Source: Streptomyces sp. WZ.A104
Lineage (GTDB): Bacteria; Actinomycetota; Actinomycetes; Streptomycetales; Streptomycetaceae
NCBI RefSeq assembly: GCF_002382885.1
Contig: NZ_NWVL01000004.1
Location: 1 to 64,000 of the forward strand
Reading direction: 5' to 3'
DNA length: 64,000 nucleotides
Part shown: positions 1 to 13,400 of the stretch, piece after piece
Position numbering within the stretch: the stretch's first letter is position 1
Layout of the letters: every line of letters begins with the position of its first letter
Program-made: the position numbers and the translations under genes
Notes under the pieces: generated by a model
Database searches by the model: none
Seen by the model: only the letters and a program-made list of their open reading frames with translations
Told to the model about the DNA's origin: nothing

Positions 1-4451
<4,451 letters not shown>

Positions 4452-4698
4452 GTCTCCACCTCCGAAAATTCCCCGCACGGACGGCCGGAGAGACAGGAAT
4501 GAAAAGCTCGTAACGGCCCGGAGAACTCTTCGTAAATCCGACCGGGTAACAGGAGAACGGCGTCCGCCGGACCATCTGGGCGACAGGTTTCGCCGTGCGC
4601 ATGGGAATCGGGCACAACGGCCCGGGAAACAATCAATGGGCAACCTAACCCGGGATCCTCGAAGGGTCAAGGAATCCATTCGGGATATGCCACGCACA

Positions 4699-4716
4699 TG
4701 TCCCGCCGGCGGGACA
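4699..4716. repeat. Perfect 18-bp palindrome, candidate operator
   Basis: TGTCCCGCCGGCGGGACA reads identically on both strands. It lies about 250 bp from each divergent gene start, where a shared regulator could bind. It could also form a hairpin in a long NRPS leader. No U-tract follows, so a terminator is less likely. Confidence 0.55.
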
Positions 4717-4802
4717 GGAGATCGACCGGCGAGCGGTGGGAGCGCGCACGGCCACGACAGTCGGCGGCGCCCGGCCACCGGCCGAAGCGGACCAAAGCCC
4801 CT

Positions 4803-4825
4803 GGACTCTTTAGCCGGACTCTTTA
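4803..4825 (+). repeat. 10-bp direct repeat near putative ligase promoter
   Basis: GGACTCTTTA occurs at 4803-4812 and again at 4816-4825, a 13-bp period. The second copy runs into TTTATAC, which resembles a -10 element about 125 bp upstream of the ligase ATG. The repeats may be activator half-sites; the role is inferred. Confidence 0.35.
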
Positions 4826-4924
4826 TACGGGCGGGCCCTCACTGATCATGGAGTGCTTGCCCGACGTTTCACGGTGGTGCTAGTTTCACCCTCGCTAAAT
4901 GCCGGATCGAACGTTTCGCTGACC

Positions 4925-4940
4925 TCCTTTTACAAAAGGA
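4925..4940 (+). promoter_or_regulatory. Inverted repeat overlapping the ligase ribosome binding site
   Basis: TCCTTTT and AAAAGGA form a perfect inverted repeat separated by 2 nt. The right arm contains the AAAGGA Shine-Dalgarno of the ATG at 4948. In RNA the pairing of TCCTTT with AAAGGA around a TACA loop would mask the ribosome binding site. It could equally be a DNA operator. Confidence 0.45.
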
Positions 4941-4947
4941 AGCGTGC

Positions 4948-6351
4948 ATGGCAAACACATGGTGGGGAAGCCATCTGCTGAGCTCGGGCGCGGATGACGA
5001 GCTGTGGGCCGTCTCCAGCGCCCCGGTAACTCGGGGGCAGTTACGCACGTCGGTCACTGATCTCGGTGAACGCTTTCGGGAGCAGGGCATTACCGAAGGC
5101 AGCTCGGTTCTTCTGCGGATGAAACCGAGTTTCACCTATCTGCACGTGCTGTTGGCCCTGTGGAGCCGTGGCGCACAGGTGGTTCTGGTCGACTTCCGGC
5201 TGAAGCCGGCCGAATACGAGCCGCTGAGCGACCTGGTGCGTCCGCAGTACCTCGTCGCCGCGACCGGGGCCGGCGGTCCGGTGGCCGGATTCCGGCAGGA
5301 GTCAGGCTTCTCCGTCCAACGACTGCCGAACGGCCGGCCGGCCGTCGACGGCGTCCGCCTGGTGCAGTTCAGCTCGGGCTCGACGGGCCGGCCCAAGGTG
5401 ATCGGCCGACCGGCCGACTCCGTACTGGCCGAGATCGACCGGCACAGTGCAGTGCCCGGAATCCCCGGCAAGGGGGAGCGGGTGATGCTGCTGAACTCGG
5501 TCATGCACAACATGGGCCTGGTCAGCGGTGTGCTGCATGCTCTAGCGGCCGGGGCGACCCTGATCGTCCCACCGACGCTCCGCCCGGCCGAAGTGGTACG
5601 CATGATGGCGCGAACCGAGACGTCCGCCGTCTACGGAACCCCCGTTCACTACGACCTGCTGTCCCGGGTCGATAGCCGGCCGGAGCTTCCCGCGCTGCGG
5701 CTCGCGGTGTCCGGCGGTGAACGGGTGCCGCAGGAAACCCATGACCGGTTCCGCACACACTTCGGCCTGCCGATCAGTCCGGTCTACGGTGTGACCGAGT
5801 TCGGGCTGATCGCGGGCGACCTGTCCGGTGCGTCCGTGCCTCCTCAGCTGGGGCCCCCGGTACCGGGGGCCGAGGTGAAGGTGGTCGACGAGGAACTCTT
5901 CGTCCGGATGAAGCGGTCGCCGTATCTGTACGGCGGGCACACCGACCGTTTCGCGGACGGTTGGCTGCGGACCTACGACCGGGTACGCCAGGACCCGGCG
6001 ACCGGGGTTCTCACCATGCTCGGCCGGGCCGACTCCCTGGCCGTCGTGGGCGGGCTCAAGGTCGACCTCGCGGAGGTGGAGACCGTCCTGCTGGATCACC
6101 CTCGGGTGACCGAGACGGTGGTGACCCATGGGGAGGTCATCGAGGCGTTCGTGGGGACCGACCAGGAACTCGCCTCGGACGAACTCGTCGCCTGGTGCCG
6201 TGAGCGGCTGAGCCCGGCAAAGAATCCCAAGCGGTTCTTCGTCGCGAAGCGGCTGCCGAGGAACTCCATGGGAAAGCTGGTCCGCGACCGTGCGCTGATG
6301 CACGAGCACGTCGAGTCGGAATTGCCATCACAGACACAGGGGGACCGGTGA
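4948..6351 (+). CDS. Adenylate-forming acyl ligase (ANL superfamily)
   Basis: A 467-aa enzyme of the AMP-ligase/acyl-CoA synthetase fold. It carries the P-loop-like core [10 protein letters not shown] (about residue 148), the YGVTEFG motif (about 277) and a C-terminal [11 protein letters not shown] with the catalytic Lys, so both subdomains are complete. Such enzymes activate a carboxylic acid as acyl-AMP and pass it to a thiol. The next gene is a stand-alone ACP whose GTG overlaps this stop by 4 nt, so the acid is probably loaded on that ACP as a starter for an NRPS or PKS, as DptE/DptF do for daptomycin. The acid itself cannot be predicted. Residue 32 is an in-frame TTA codon (5041-5043), which in Streptomyces makes translation depend on the bldA tRNA. 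The start is ATG after AAAGGA. Confidence 0.88.
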   Translation: MANTWWGSHLLSSGADDELWAVSSAPVTRGQLRTSVTDLGERFREQGITEGSSVLLRMKPSFTYLHVLLALWSRGAQVVLVDFRLKPAEYEPLSDLVRPQYLVAATGAGGPVAGFRQESGFSVQRLPNGRPAVDGVRLVQFSSGSTGRPKVIGRPADSVLAEIDRHSAVPGIPGKGERVMLLNSVMHNMGLVSGVLHALAAGATLIVPPTLRPAEVVRMMARTETSAVYGTPVHYDLLSRVDSRPELPALRLAVSGGERVPQETHDRFRTHFGLPISPVYGVTEFGLIAGDLSGASVPPQLGPPVPGAEVKVVDEELFVRMKRSPYLYGGHTDRFADGWLRTYDRVRQDPATGVLTMLGRADSLAVVGGLKVDLAEVETVLLDHPRVTETVVTHGEVIEAFVGTDQELASDELVAWCRERLSPAKNPKRFFVAKRLPRNSMGKLVRDRALMHEHVESELPSQTQGDR

Positions 6352-6584
6352 TCTCGAAAAACGACATCAGAACGATTCTGTCCGAGAGCGCGGGACTTGG
6401 ACCGCCCGAGGAACTACCGGACGATGCCGAGCTGGCCATCGACTCGTTCACGCTGGTCGTCCTCCAGCACGGACTGGAGGATCGGCACGGTGTCGTCATC
6501 GACCCGCAGTTCGAGGACATGGCGCTGTTCACGTCCATCAACGGCATCCACAAGTACGTGATGACGCTTCTGGAAGAGAAATGA
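6348..6584 (+). CDS. Stand-alone acyl carrier protein
   Basis: A 78-aa carrier protein starting at GTG, overlapping the ligase stop as GTGA. The phosphopantetheine attachment Ser is residue 33 in AIDSFTLV, and the expected acidic four-helix pattern is present. It should be activated by a phosphopantetheinyl transferase encoded elsewhere and then carry the acid adenylated by the upstream ligase. Its gene position ties it to starter-unit supply rather than fatty acid synthesis. Confidence 0.9.
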   Translation: MISKNDIRTILSESAGLGPPEELPDDAELAIDSFTLVVLQHGLEDRHGVVIDPQFEDMALFTSINGIHKYVMTLLEEK

Positions 6585-6627
6585 CGAACCCGTCCCCCCG
6601 CCTCGACCGTTTACGCAGGGAGCAATG

Positions 6628-6828
6628 ATGAGCAACCCCTTCGAGAGCCCCGACGGCACCTTCCACGTTCTCGTCAACGACGAGGGCCAGCACTCGCTGT
6701 GGCCTGCGTTCGCCGAGGTGCCCGCGGGCTGGACGGTCGTGCTCGCCGAGACCGACCGCCCGACCTGCCTCGCCTACGTCGAGGAGCACTGGACCGACAT
6801 GCGCCCGCTGAGCCTCGTACGCCGATAG
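6628..6828 (+). CDS. MbtH-like NRPS accessory protein
   Basis: A 66-aa protein with the family signature: [10 protein letters not shown] near residue 15, followed by PAGW and EEHWTDMRP. MbtH-like proteins bind NRPS adenylation domains and improve their folding and activity. The likely partners are the threonine-type A domain of the divergent NRPS and possibly the glycine-type A domain of the 3552-aa protein. The start is the second of two adjacent ATGs, 5 nt after AGGGAG. Confidence 0.96.
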   Translation: MSNPFESPDGTFHVLVNDEGQHSLWPAFAEVPAGWTVVLAETDRPTCLAYVEEHWTDMRPLSLVRR

Positions 6829-6837
6829 GAGAACGTG

Positions 6838-7401
6838 ATGGACGACGCCGCATTCTCACAACTGCTGCTGGGCGAAGAGGATCTGGAGGAGTCGTTCTAC
6901 GGCGAGGAGCCGAGCGCCGCTTACGATCCCGTCTTCGTCTCCGGCGACGCCTCGGGGCGGACCATCGTCGACCTGACGAACATGCTCACGCATGGCACGC
7001 ACCCCGAGACGACACATCACGCCTCCGCACTGTTCACGAACATCGTGGGCTCGGTGGTCTTCCATCACGTCGCGCAGTTCGGCGACGGGGCCTGCCGACA
7101 GGTGTACCAGGAACTCCTCGACGCGGTCCGCGACTGCTCGCACTACCGGATGGGGCTGAACGACGGCGTGCAGCTCGACATCACGAAGGTGGCTGTGGAG
7201 CCGATCGAGCTGGGGGACGGCGGCTTCCTGGTGCGCTGGCTGTCCACCGTCGACCACTTCCGTATCGAGACCGCGTGGGTGATCGTGCCGACGGACGGCA
7301 TCCTCAGCTTCATCAACACCCGCATTCCGGAGGCGTCCGAGATCCATCGGCTCGCCCGTATCGCCATCGATCGCGTCGTCGACCTGACGGGTACGTCATG
7401 A
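6838..7401 (+). CDS. Protein of unknown function in NRPS starter operon
   Basis: A 187-aa soluble protein with no signal peptide or membrane segment. An acidic N-terminus is followed by an alpha/beta region containing paired aromatic and His residues (SVVFHHVAQFG, STVDHFRIETAW). The second half faintly resembles the PknH-type sensor domain fold of actinobacterial lipoproteins, but I do not recognise the family. The ATG sits 5 nt after AGGAG, within 10 bp of the mbtH stop. The stop overlaps the next start as ATGA, so the two proteins are made together and probably act together in tailoring or supply of the product. Confidence 0.75.
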   Translation: MDDAAFSQLLLGEEDLEESFYGEEPSAAYDPVFVSGDASGRTIVDLTNMLTHGTHPETTHHASALFTNIVGSVVFHHVAQFGDGACRQVYQELLDAVRDCSHYRMGLNDGVQLDITKVAVEPIELGDGGFLVRWLSTVDHFRIETAWVIVPTDGILSFINTRIPEASEIHRLARIAIDRVVDLTGTS

Positions 7402-8030
7402 CGCCCAAGGCATCCGTCGTCGACTTCGAGTCCGCGCTGGAGTCGGTCGACTCGTGGCTGACGGAGTACATATCGGCGAGCCATCCGGAGATCGGCCGCA
7501 CGGGACCGATCTGTCCGTTCGTGTCACCTTCCCGCAGGAACCGGACGTTGGAGGTTCGTCTACGGCTGGTCGGGCACGCGCCGAGCCTCGAACTGGTCGA
7601 GGAGATCGCACGCAGCAGTCTGCGAGAGTACGAGCTGACGACCTGGCAGGGCCGCAATCCCATGCTCCAGGCCATGGTGATCGTCCTCCCCGACCTCCGT
7701 AGCGAGGACACCGGACTGCTCGACCTGGCCCAGGCGCACGTGAAGGACGACTTCGTGGCGCAGGGACTCATGATCGGCCAGTTCCACGAGAACTGCGATG
7801 TGACGGCGGCGCGCAACCCCCGCTTCGTGGTGAGCCGGGCACCGGTGCCGGTCCTCGCGATCCGCGCCATCGCCCTCCACGACGTCTTCTTCCTGTCCGA
7901 ACGGCCGCACTGGTTCCAGAAGTACCGGGAGAAGTTCGGCAAGTTCTACGGACCGGATTCCACCCTGATGGATCCGCTTCTGGTGGAGCGCTACCGGGAG
8001 AGCGAGCAGGCTTACGGCAAGGCGTCATAA
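7398..8030 (+). CDS. DUF6875-like protein of unknown function
   Basis: A 210-aa soluble protein. From memory it resembles the uncharacterised DUF6875 family: a conserved CPFV motif near residue 37, a central VIVLPD strand, a GLMIGQFHENC stretch near 120 and a conserved ARNPRF/AIRAIALHD segment. The family often sits near biosynthetic genes, but no function is established that I know of. Its ATG overlaps the previous stop (ATGA). It ends the plus-strand operon and converges on the AT-ACP gene. Confidence 0.75.
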   Translation: MTPKASVVDFESALESVDSWLTEYISASHPEIGRTGPICPFVSPSRRNRTLEVRLRLVGHAPSLELVEEIARSSLREYELTTWQGRNPMLQAMVIVLPDLRSEDTGLLDLAQAHVKDDFVAQGLMIGQFHENCDVTAARNPRFVVSRAPVPVLAIRAIALHDVFFLSERPHWFQKYREKFGKFYGPDSTLMDPLLVERYRESEQAYGKAS

Positions 8031-8086
8031 CGATCTTCTGCTACCGACCGGAAAACGACCTGCCCATGTCGATGCCGATGTCGAAG

Positions 8087-8116
8087 CGAACGCCGGACGA
8101 AGTGGTGGCGCGTTCG
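8087..8116. terminator. Weak hairpin between convergent genes
   Basis: CGAACGC and GCGTTCG can pair across a 16-nt loop in the short gap between the plus-strand operon end (8030) and the AT-ACP stop (8124). The position suits a bidirectional terminator, but the stem is short. Confidence 0.3.
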
Positions 8117-8123
8117 GCGCTCG

Positions 8124-9371
8124 TCACACGAGGGCGCGGATCGCCTCGATGGTCCGGTCGACGCTGAGGGTCCCGTCCGCGCAGTCGCGCAGCAGGGCCG
8201 TCACCCGTTCGTCCTGGTATTCCCGCAGAGGCGCGGGTGGGTCCTCGGGCGCTGCGGCTCGGGCGATGTCGTCGCGGGTCAGGAGGTAGTCCGCCAGGGC
8301 GGCGCAGGAACGGTGCTGGAAGATGACGTCCGGCTTGATCGGAACGCCGAGGACCGTCCCGACCCGGCGGGCCAGGCGCACGTAGATGATGGAGTTCAGG
8401 CCGAGCTGCCGGAACGACGCGTCCTCGTCGAATCCCAGCGCCTCGTCGCCGATCTCCGGCCGGAGGACCTCGCGCTTGATGCGCTCGACCAGGTCTCGGC
8501 GTGGGTCGGACGCGGGCTCTTGCACGGTGGTGATCCGGTCGATGAGCGAGGTGAGCACTTTCGATTCGCCCAGTTCCGTGAAAACCGACACGCCGGCGTC
8601 CCTCAGATACCGGATGCAGTCGGTCCATCGGACGGGGTTGGCGATCTGCTCGGCGAGCAATTCGCGGACTTCCTGCGCATCGGGACCGAACGGCCGGCCG
8701 GTCACGTTGGAGATGACCGGTGTCCGCAGTTCGCCCAGGTCGACCGAGGCCAGCAGGTCGCGGAAGCGCGCGGCGGCCGGGGCCATCGCCGGCGAGTGGA
8801 AAGGTCCGCTGACTCGGACCGGGACGAAGCCTCGCACACCCTCCACCTCCTCGAAGGCCGACTTGATCCGCGCCAGTTCCTCGTGGCTGCCGGAGAGCAC
8901 GAACTGCTCGGGCGCGTTGTAGTTGGCGATGACGACGCCGGTGGCATCGTGCTGCTTCAGGGTCTGCTCGACGATCTGTTCGCAGACACCGACGACTGCG
9001 GCCATCGCACCGCCGCTGACCTGGCTCATCAGTTCCGCACGGCGTTGCACCAGCGTCAGGCCGGTTTCGAAGTCGAAGGCACCGGCCGCGAACAGTGCGC
9101 TGTACTCGCCGAGGCTGTGGCCCGCGAAGAAGTCCGCGGGTGGCAGGTCCTCCTGCGCCGCTGACCAGTGCAGCGCGTTGACGACGTAGATCGCGGGCTG
9201 CGCGTACGCGGTCTCGGACAGCCGTCGTTCCGGGTTTTCCAGACAGAGCTCTTCGATCGAGTATCCGAGCACCCGGTCGGCGCGGCAGCGGAGGTCGGGG
9301 AACCTTCCGAACAGGCTTCGTCCCATCCCCTTCTTCTGGATGCCCTGTCCCGGGAACACGTGAGCGCGCAT
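8124..9371 (-). CDS. Discrete trans-acting malonyltransferase fused to an ACP
   Basis: A 415-aa bifunctional protein. Residues 1-290 are a FabD-like acyltransferase: FPGQG at the start, GHSLGEYSA with the nucleophilic Ser about 85, and PFHSPAM with the catalytic His. The segment QPAIYVVNALHW is typical of discrete ATs of trans-AT polyketide synthases. Residues about 295-365 are an ACP with LGLNS. A C-terminal tail (DGTLSVDRTIEAIRAL) resembles a docking helix. It should load malonyl units onto the AT-less modules of the adjacent PKS proteins. Start taken as ATG 9371, which overlaps the KAS III stop by one base (TGATG); a longer in-frame start exists but would run into the upstream gene. The attached ACP is unusual and may serve the KAS III-like neighbour. 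Confidence 0.9.
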   Translation of the reverse strand: MRAHVFPGQGIQKKGMGRSLFGRFPDLRCRADRVLGYSIEELCLENPERRLSETAYAQPAIYVVNALHWSAAQEDLPPADFFAGHSLGEYSALFAAGAFDFETGLTLVQRRAELMSQVSGGAMAAVVGVCEQIVEQTLKQHDATGVVIANYNAPEQFVLSGSHEELARIKSAFEEVEGVRGFVPVRVSGPFHSPAMAPAAARFRDLLASVDLGELRTPVISNVTGRPFGPDAQEVRELLAEQIANPVRWTDCIRYLRDAGVSVFTELGESKVLTSLIDRITTVQEPASDPRRDLVERIKREVLRPEIGDEALGFDEDASFRQLGLNSIIYVRLARRVGTVLGVPIKPDVIFQHRSCAALADYLLTRDDIARAAAPEDPPAPLREYQDERVTALLRDCADGTLSVDRTIEAIRALV

Positions 9372-10435
9372 CAGATCCGCCCGCCCCCGAGGTGGAATCC
9401 GGTCGGCTGCGTCGGCCACGCGGGAAGCTCGATGATCCGGACCACGGCGCACGTCCAGGTGAAGCCGGCGCCGACGCCGAGCAGCATGCAGAGGTCGCCG
9501 ACGTCTACGGCACGCTCCTGCACGAGGTGGTCGAGTCCGGCGATCTGGTCGCCCGCGCCGAGGTGGCCGACCGTGCGGCCCCAGGACCAGGTCGTGAGAT
9601 CGAGGTCGATATCGAGTGCGGCGAGGACCTCGCGCTGCAGCACGATGCGTCCGAAGTGCGGAACGACGAACCGGGCGACATCACCCAGACGTACGTCCGC
9701 GTCGTGCAGGGCTCGACTGACGCAGTCGCTGAGGCCTGCCCGGAACCGGCGGGTGAACTCGTCGAGCTCCACGTCGCCCAGGTACTGCAGTTTGCGCAGA
9801 CGCAGGTCGATGGGGAGCGTGGGGTCGTGGTGAGGCGTAAAGGGCGCGTCCCCGCGATGCAGGCGCTCAAGGGTGGGATCCGACACCGTGGAGGTGCTCA
9901 GCACCTGTGCGAACCCGGACCTCTTGCTGAGCACCATCGCCGACGCGCCGTCGCCGGGGACGATGCCGATGTCGCTGTTCCAGCGGTCGATCGCCGGCGG
10001 ACCGACCTTGTCGGCGGTGGTCACCAGCGCCGCCACGTCGTCGGTGGCCTGAAGGGAGCGCGCCGCGATGTCCAACGCGGTCATGCAGCCGTTGGAAGCG
10101 TTCTTGACCTCGAAGGCGAGCGCCGAATGGTCCCCGAGTACTTCGCGGTGGATGTAGGAAGCCGTCGGGTAGAGCTCAAGGCCTTGGAAGTACACGCAGG
10201 CGTGCAACAGCAGCGCGATGTCCTCGGCCCGGTGACCCGACCTTTCCAGGGCGTCCCTGGCAGCGGCCACCGCCATCTCGGGCGGAGCTTCGTCCGTGGC
10301 CTCGCAGACCGACTGGAGCTGCGTGTCCTCGGCGTCCTGTGCGTCGAACCGGCCGTCGGCGACCGCCTGTTCGACCTTGGTCGCCGGGGGCAGGTAGGTT
10401 GCGGTACCCGCGATGAACAGGGCCTCTGTCTTCAC
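9371..10435 (-). CDS. KAS III-like ketosynthase/acyltransferase
   Basis: A 354-aa thiolase-fold protein of the FabH family. The nucleophile is Cys117 (NASNGC) and His260 sits in the VVPHFGR equivalent of the HQAN motif. The position of the usual catalytic Asn (GNTSAAS in FabH) reads GHLGAGD, so Asn is replaced by His291 with Asp296 close by. Such altered triads occur in secondary-metabolite KAS III homologues that transfer acyl groups to O, N or non-ACP acceptors (CerJ, ChlB3, PtmR) rather than condensing. It lies between the PKS and AT-ACP genes, with a 4-nt GTGA overlap upstream, so the fused ACP may be its donor. Acceptor unknown. Confidence 0.85.
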   Translation of the reverse strand: MKTEALFIAGTATYLPPATKVEQAVADGRFDAQDAEDTQLQSVCEATDEAPPEMAVAAARDALERSGHRAEDIALLLHACVYFQGLELYPTASYIHREVLGDHSALAFEVKNASNGCMTALDIAARSLQATDDVAALVTTADKVGPPAIDRWNSDIGIVPGDGASAMVLSKRSGFAQVLSTSTVSDPTLERLHRGDAPFTPHHDPTLPIDLRLRKLQYLGDVELDEFTRRFRAGLSDCVSRALHDADVRLGDVARFVVPHFGRIVLQREVLAALDIDLDLTTWSWGRTVGHLGAGDQIAGLDHLVQERAVDVGDLCMLLGVGAGFTWTCAVVRIIELPAWPTQPTGFHLGGGRI

Positions 10436-13400
10436 TTCTCGTTCCCTCTCAGGGTGGTGGCGTCGCGGAGCAGGAGCCCGGCGATGGCCTCGGCGGTCGG
10501 ATAGTCGAACACCAGTGTGGCGGGCAGTGTGGTGTTCAGCCGCTTGGCGAGGCGCTTGCGCAACTGGACCATGGTGAGCGAGTCGATCCCGAGGGAACGC
10601 AGTGCTCTGTCGGCCGGCACGCTGTCGGGTCCGGGCAGGCCGAGCACGTCGGCGACTTCGCCGCGGACGAGGTCCAGCAGCAGAGCCGGACGTTCGGCTT
10701 CGGAGGCGTCCGCCATCCGCGTATCGAGCGACTCCGCGGTCCCGGAAACTCCGGCTCGGCGCCCTTCAGTTGTGCGCCGCAGCATGTCGCGCAGCAAGGG
10801 AGGCGCTTCCGCGTCGCCGAGCGCGTGTCGCAACGATGCCAGTTCCAGGCGCACGGGCATCAGCTGGGACTCGGGCCGCGCGAGTGCGATATCCAGGGCG
10901 TTCAGCCCCTCGGCCAAGGTCAGGGCGCCGATCCCCTGACGCCGCAGGCGTCCCAGCTCGGCCTTGCCGAGGTGGGCGGTCATGCCCACTCCGGCCTGCT
11001 CCCAGAGCCCGAAAGCGAGGCTGAGTCCCGCCAGACCCCGCTTGCGCCGGTTGGCCGCCAGTGCGTCCAGCGTCGCGTTCGCCGCGGCGTACCCGCCCTG
11101 TCCTGCGGTGCCCAGCGTTCCGGCCGCCGAGGAGAAGAGTACGAACGCCGCCAGGTCCAGCCGCTCGGTCAACTCGTCCAGCAGGCGCGCGCCCTGGACC
11201 TTGGGTGCCATCACCCGGTGCAGCCGCTCCGCGGTGAAGCCGTCCACCAGTCCGTCGTCGAGCACGCCGGCGAGGTGGAACACGGCCGTGAGGGGATGGC
11301 TCGGGTGGATCCCTTCCAGTACCGCGGCCACCGCGGTCCGGTCCGCGACGTCACCCGCGACCAGGTCCACTCGCTCGGCGCCCGCGGCTTCGAGCTCCCG
11401 CACGAACGAGCCGGCTTCGGGGACGTTGCCACCGCGCCGCGACAGCAGCACGAGCCGCCGCGCTCCGTGCGCGCGGACCAGGTGTGCGGCGAGCGCACTG
11501 CCGAGCTCGCCGAGACCGCCGGTGATCAGCACCGTGCCGTCCGGGTCGAGGGCGCGCGGCAAGGCCAGCACGGTCCTGTGCACGGCGTTCTGCCGCGCGT
11601 GGCGCAGGGCATACGGCGCGTCGCGTACGTCGAAGGCAGTGAACGCCCCCTTGCCCTGCCCCGAATCGGGGGCGGACGGATCAGCGGCCGCCTGTGCGAA
11701 GGTGAGGTTCGCGGGCATCGGCCTGAGGGCGGCACCGTCCACGCGGATCCGATGGCCGAGCGCGCCTGCCGCACTGCCCATGACCCGGTCACCCGCGTGT
11801 ACGGAGGTGACGCCGCTGCCGACCTCCATGGCGATCCCCGCGAACTCCAGGACCTTTGCGTGCCCCGGGCTCATCCCGGCGGCGCGCACCTCGACGCGGA
11901 CTTCCCACGGCGCGACCGGCTCCGGCGGCCCCTCGTCGTGCGTGGCGGCGATGACGTCCAGCTGATCGTCCTCCCGCTGATTCAGGTGCCAGCCGCCTTC
12001 GTCCGGCAGGACGAGCGCGTCGACCTCCTCGACCGTCGGCCTTGCCCGTGGCACGTGGGCGCTCTCGCCGCGCAGCACGCACTCCGGCTCGCCGCCGGTC
12101 CCGATCACGCGGGCCAGGAGCCGGAAGTCCGGGGCACCGGGATCGAGGTCGATCAGGCGCAGGACGCGCTCAGGTTGTTCCGTGCGGGCCGTGCGCACCA
12201 TGCCCCACACTGCGGCATGGGCCCAGTTTCCTACCTGATCGTCCGGGCTCGATGACACTGCGTCACGGGTGATCCAGACGAGCTCCGCGCCCTGGAGCCG
12301 GGCATCGCCGAGGCACACCTGAAGCGTCCGCAGGGCTTCGGCGGCGCTCCGTTCCGGATCGTGCCACTGAGCGGACGCGCAGTCGGGCAGCGTGAACAGC
12401 AGTCGCCGAGGCGTGTCCGCGCGGTCATCGAGCCGCTTCACGAGGGCGTCCAGGTCGGGTACGGCGTCGGCGCCGAGCCCCGCGCCCACCTCTGCGTCGC
12501 CGACCACGAGGGTGCCCGCAGGGTCGGGGATCTCGGCCACGGGGTGTAGGCGTTCGAAGCCGACGCGGTAGAGGTGCTCTGCGAACGGGTGCCCGCGACG
12601 CCTGCCGCGCTGGAACTTCAGTCTGCCGATCCGGGCCACCAGGTGGCCTGCCGGGTCGGCCAGCCATACGGTGGCCGGCGCGAGGTCCTCGTCTCCGCCG
12701 GATTCGAACGACACGCGCACGGTCAGCTCTCTGCCCGCGGCACGGAACAGCTCGACGTCCGACCAGATGAACGGGACGAGCGGCCCAGGAGCCGCACCCG
12801 CCTCCATCAGACCGGCGACGACGACCTGCAGTGCCGCGTCGAACAGCGACGGATGCAGGCCGTGGTCGGCCGGATCCAGCGCGTCCGGGAGGGATACCCG
12901 CGCGTAGTAGACGCCGTCGCGGCAGGCGAGTTCGCGCAGTCCTCGGAAGGCCGGGCCGTAGTCGAGCCCGTTCGCGAGGGCGCGTCCGTAGAAGGCTTCG
13001 ATGTCGAGCGCCCGGGCATCGGGCACCGGCCAGTGGTCGAGGTCCGGCGGCATCGTGGAGCCGCCGCACTCGCGGGTCACGCACTCTCCGGTCACGTGCT
13101 GCTGCCAGATCAGCGGGGCATCCGTGTCCTCGGGTTGGCTGTGGAACGCGAAGGGGCGTCGTCCGTGCGCGTCCGGATCGCCGACGGTGGCCTGGATCCG
13201 CAGCGCGCGGCCGGGAAGCAGGACGACCGGCTCCAGCAGCGTCAGGTCTGCCACGGCGTCGGCACCCGCGGCCCGGGCGGCGGACAGCGCGGCGTCGGCC
13301 AAGCCCGCACCCGGCACGTAGACCTGCCCGCCGACGACGTGATCGGCCAGCCACGGGCCATCGTCGAGCGACAGCCGGCCGGTGAACAGGTGACCGCCGC

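Larger units (their letters stand above)
4452..4947. promoter_or_regulatory. Divergent promoter region between NRPS and ligase operon
   Basis: This 496-bp stretch has no convincing gene. It separates the minus-strand NRPS from the plus-strand ligase operon and must hold both promoters. Visible elements are a perfect 18-bp palindrome (4699-4716), a 10-bp direct repeat (4803-4825) that includes a TTTATAC stretch resembling a -10 box, and an inverted repeat next to the ligase start (4925-4940). It is less GC-rich than the flanking genes. Confidence 0.7.
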
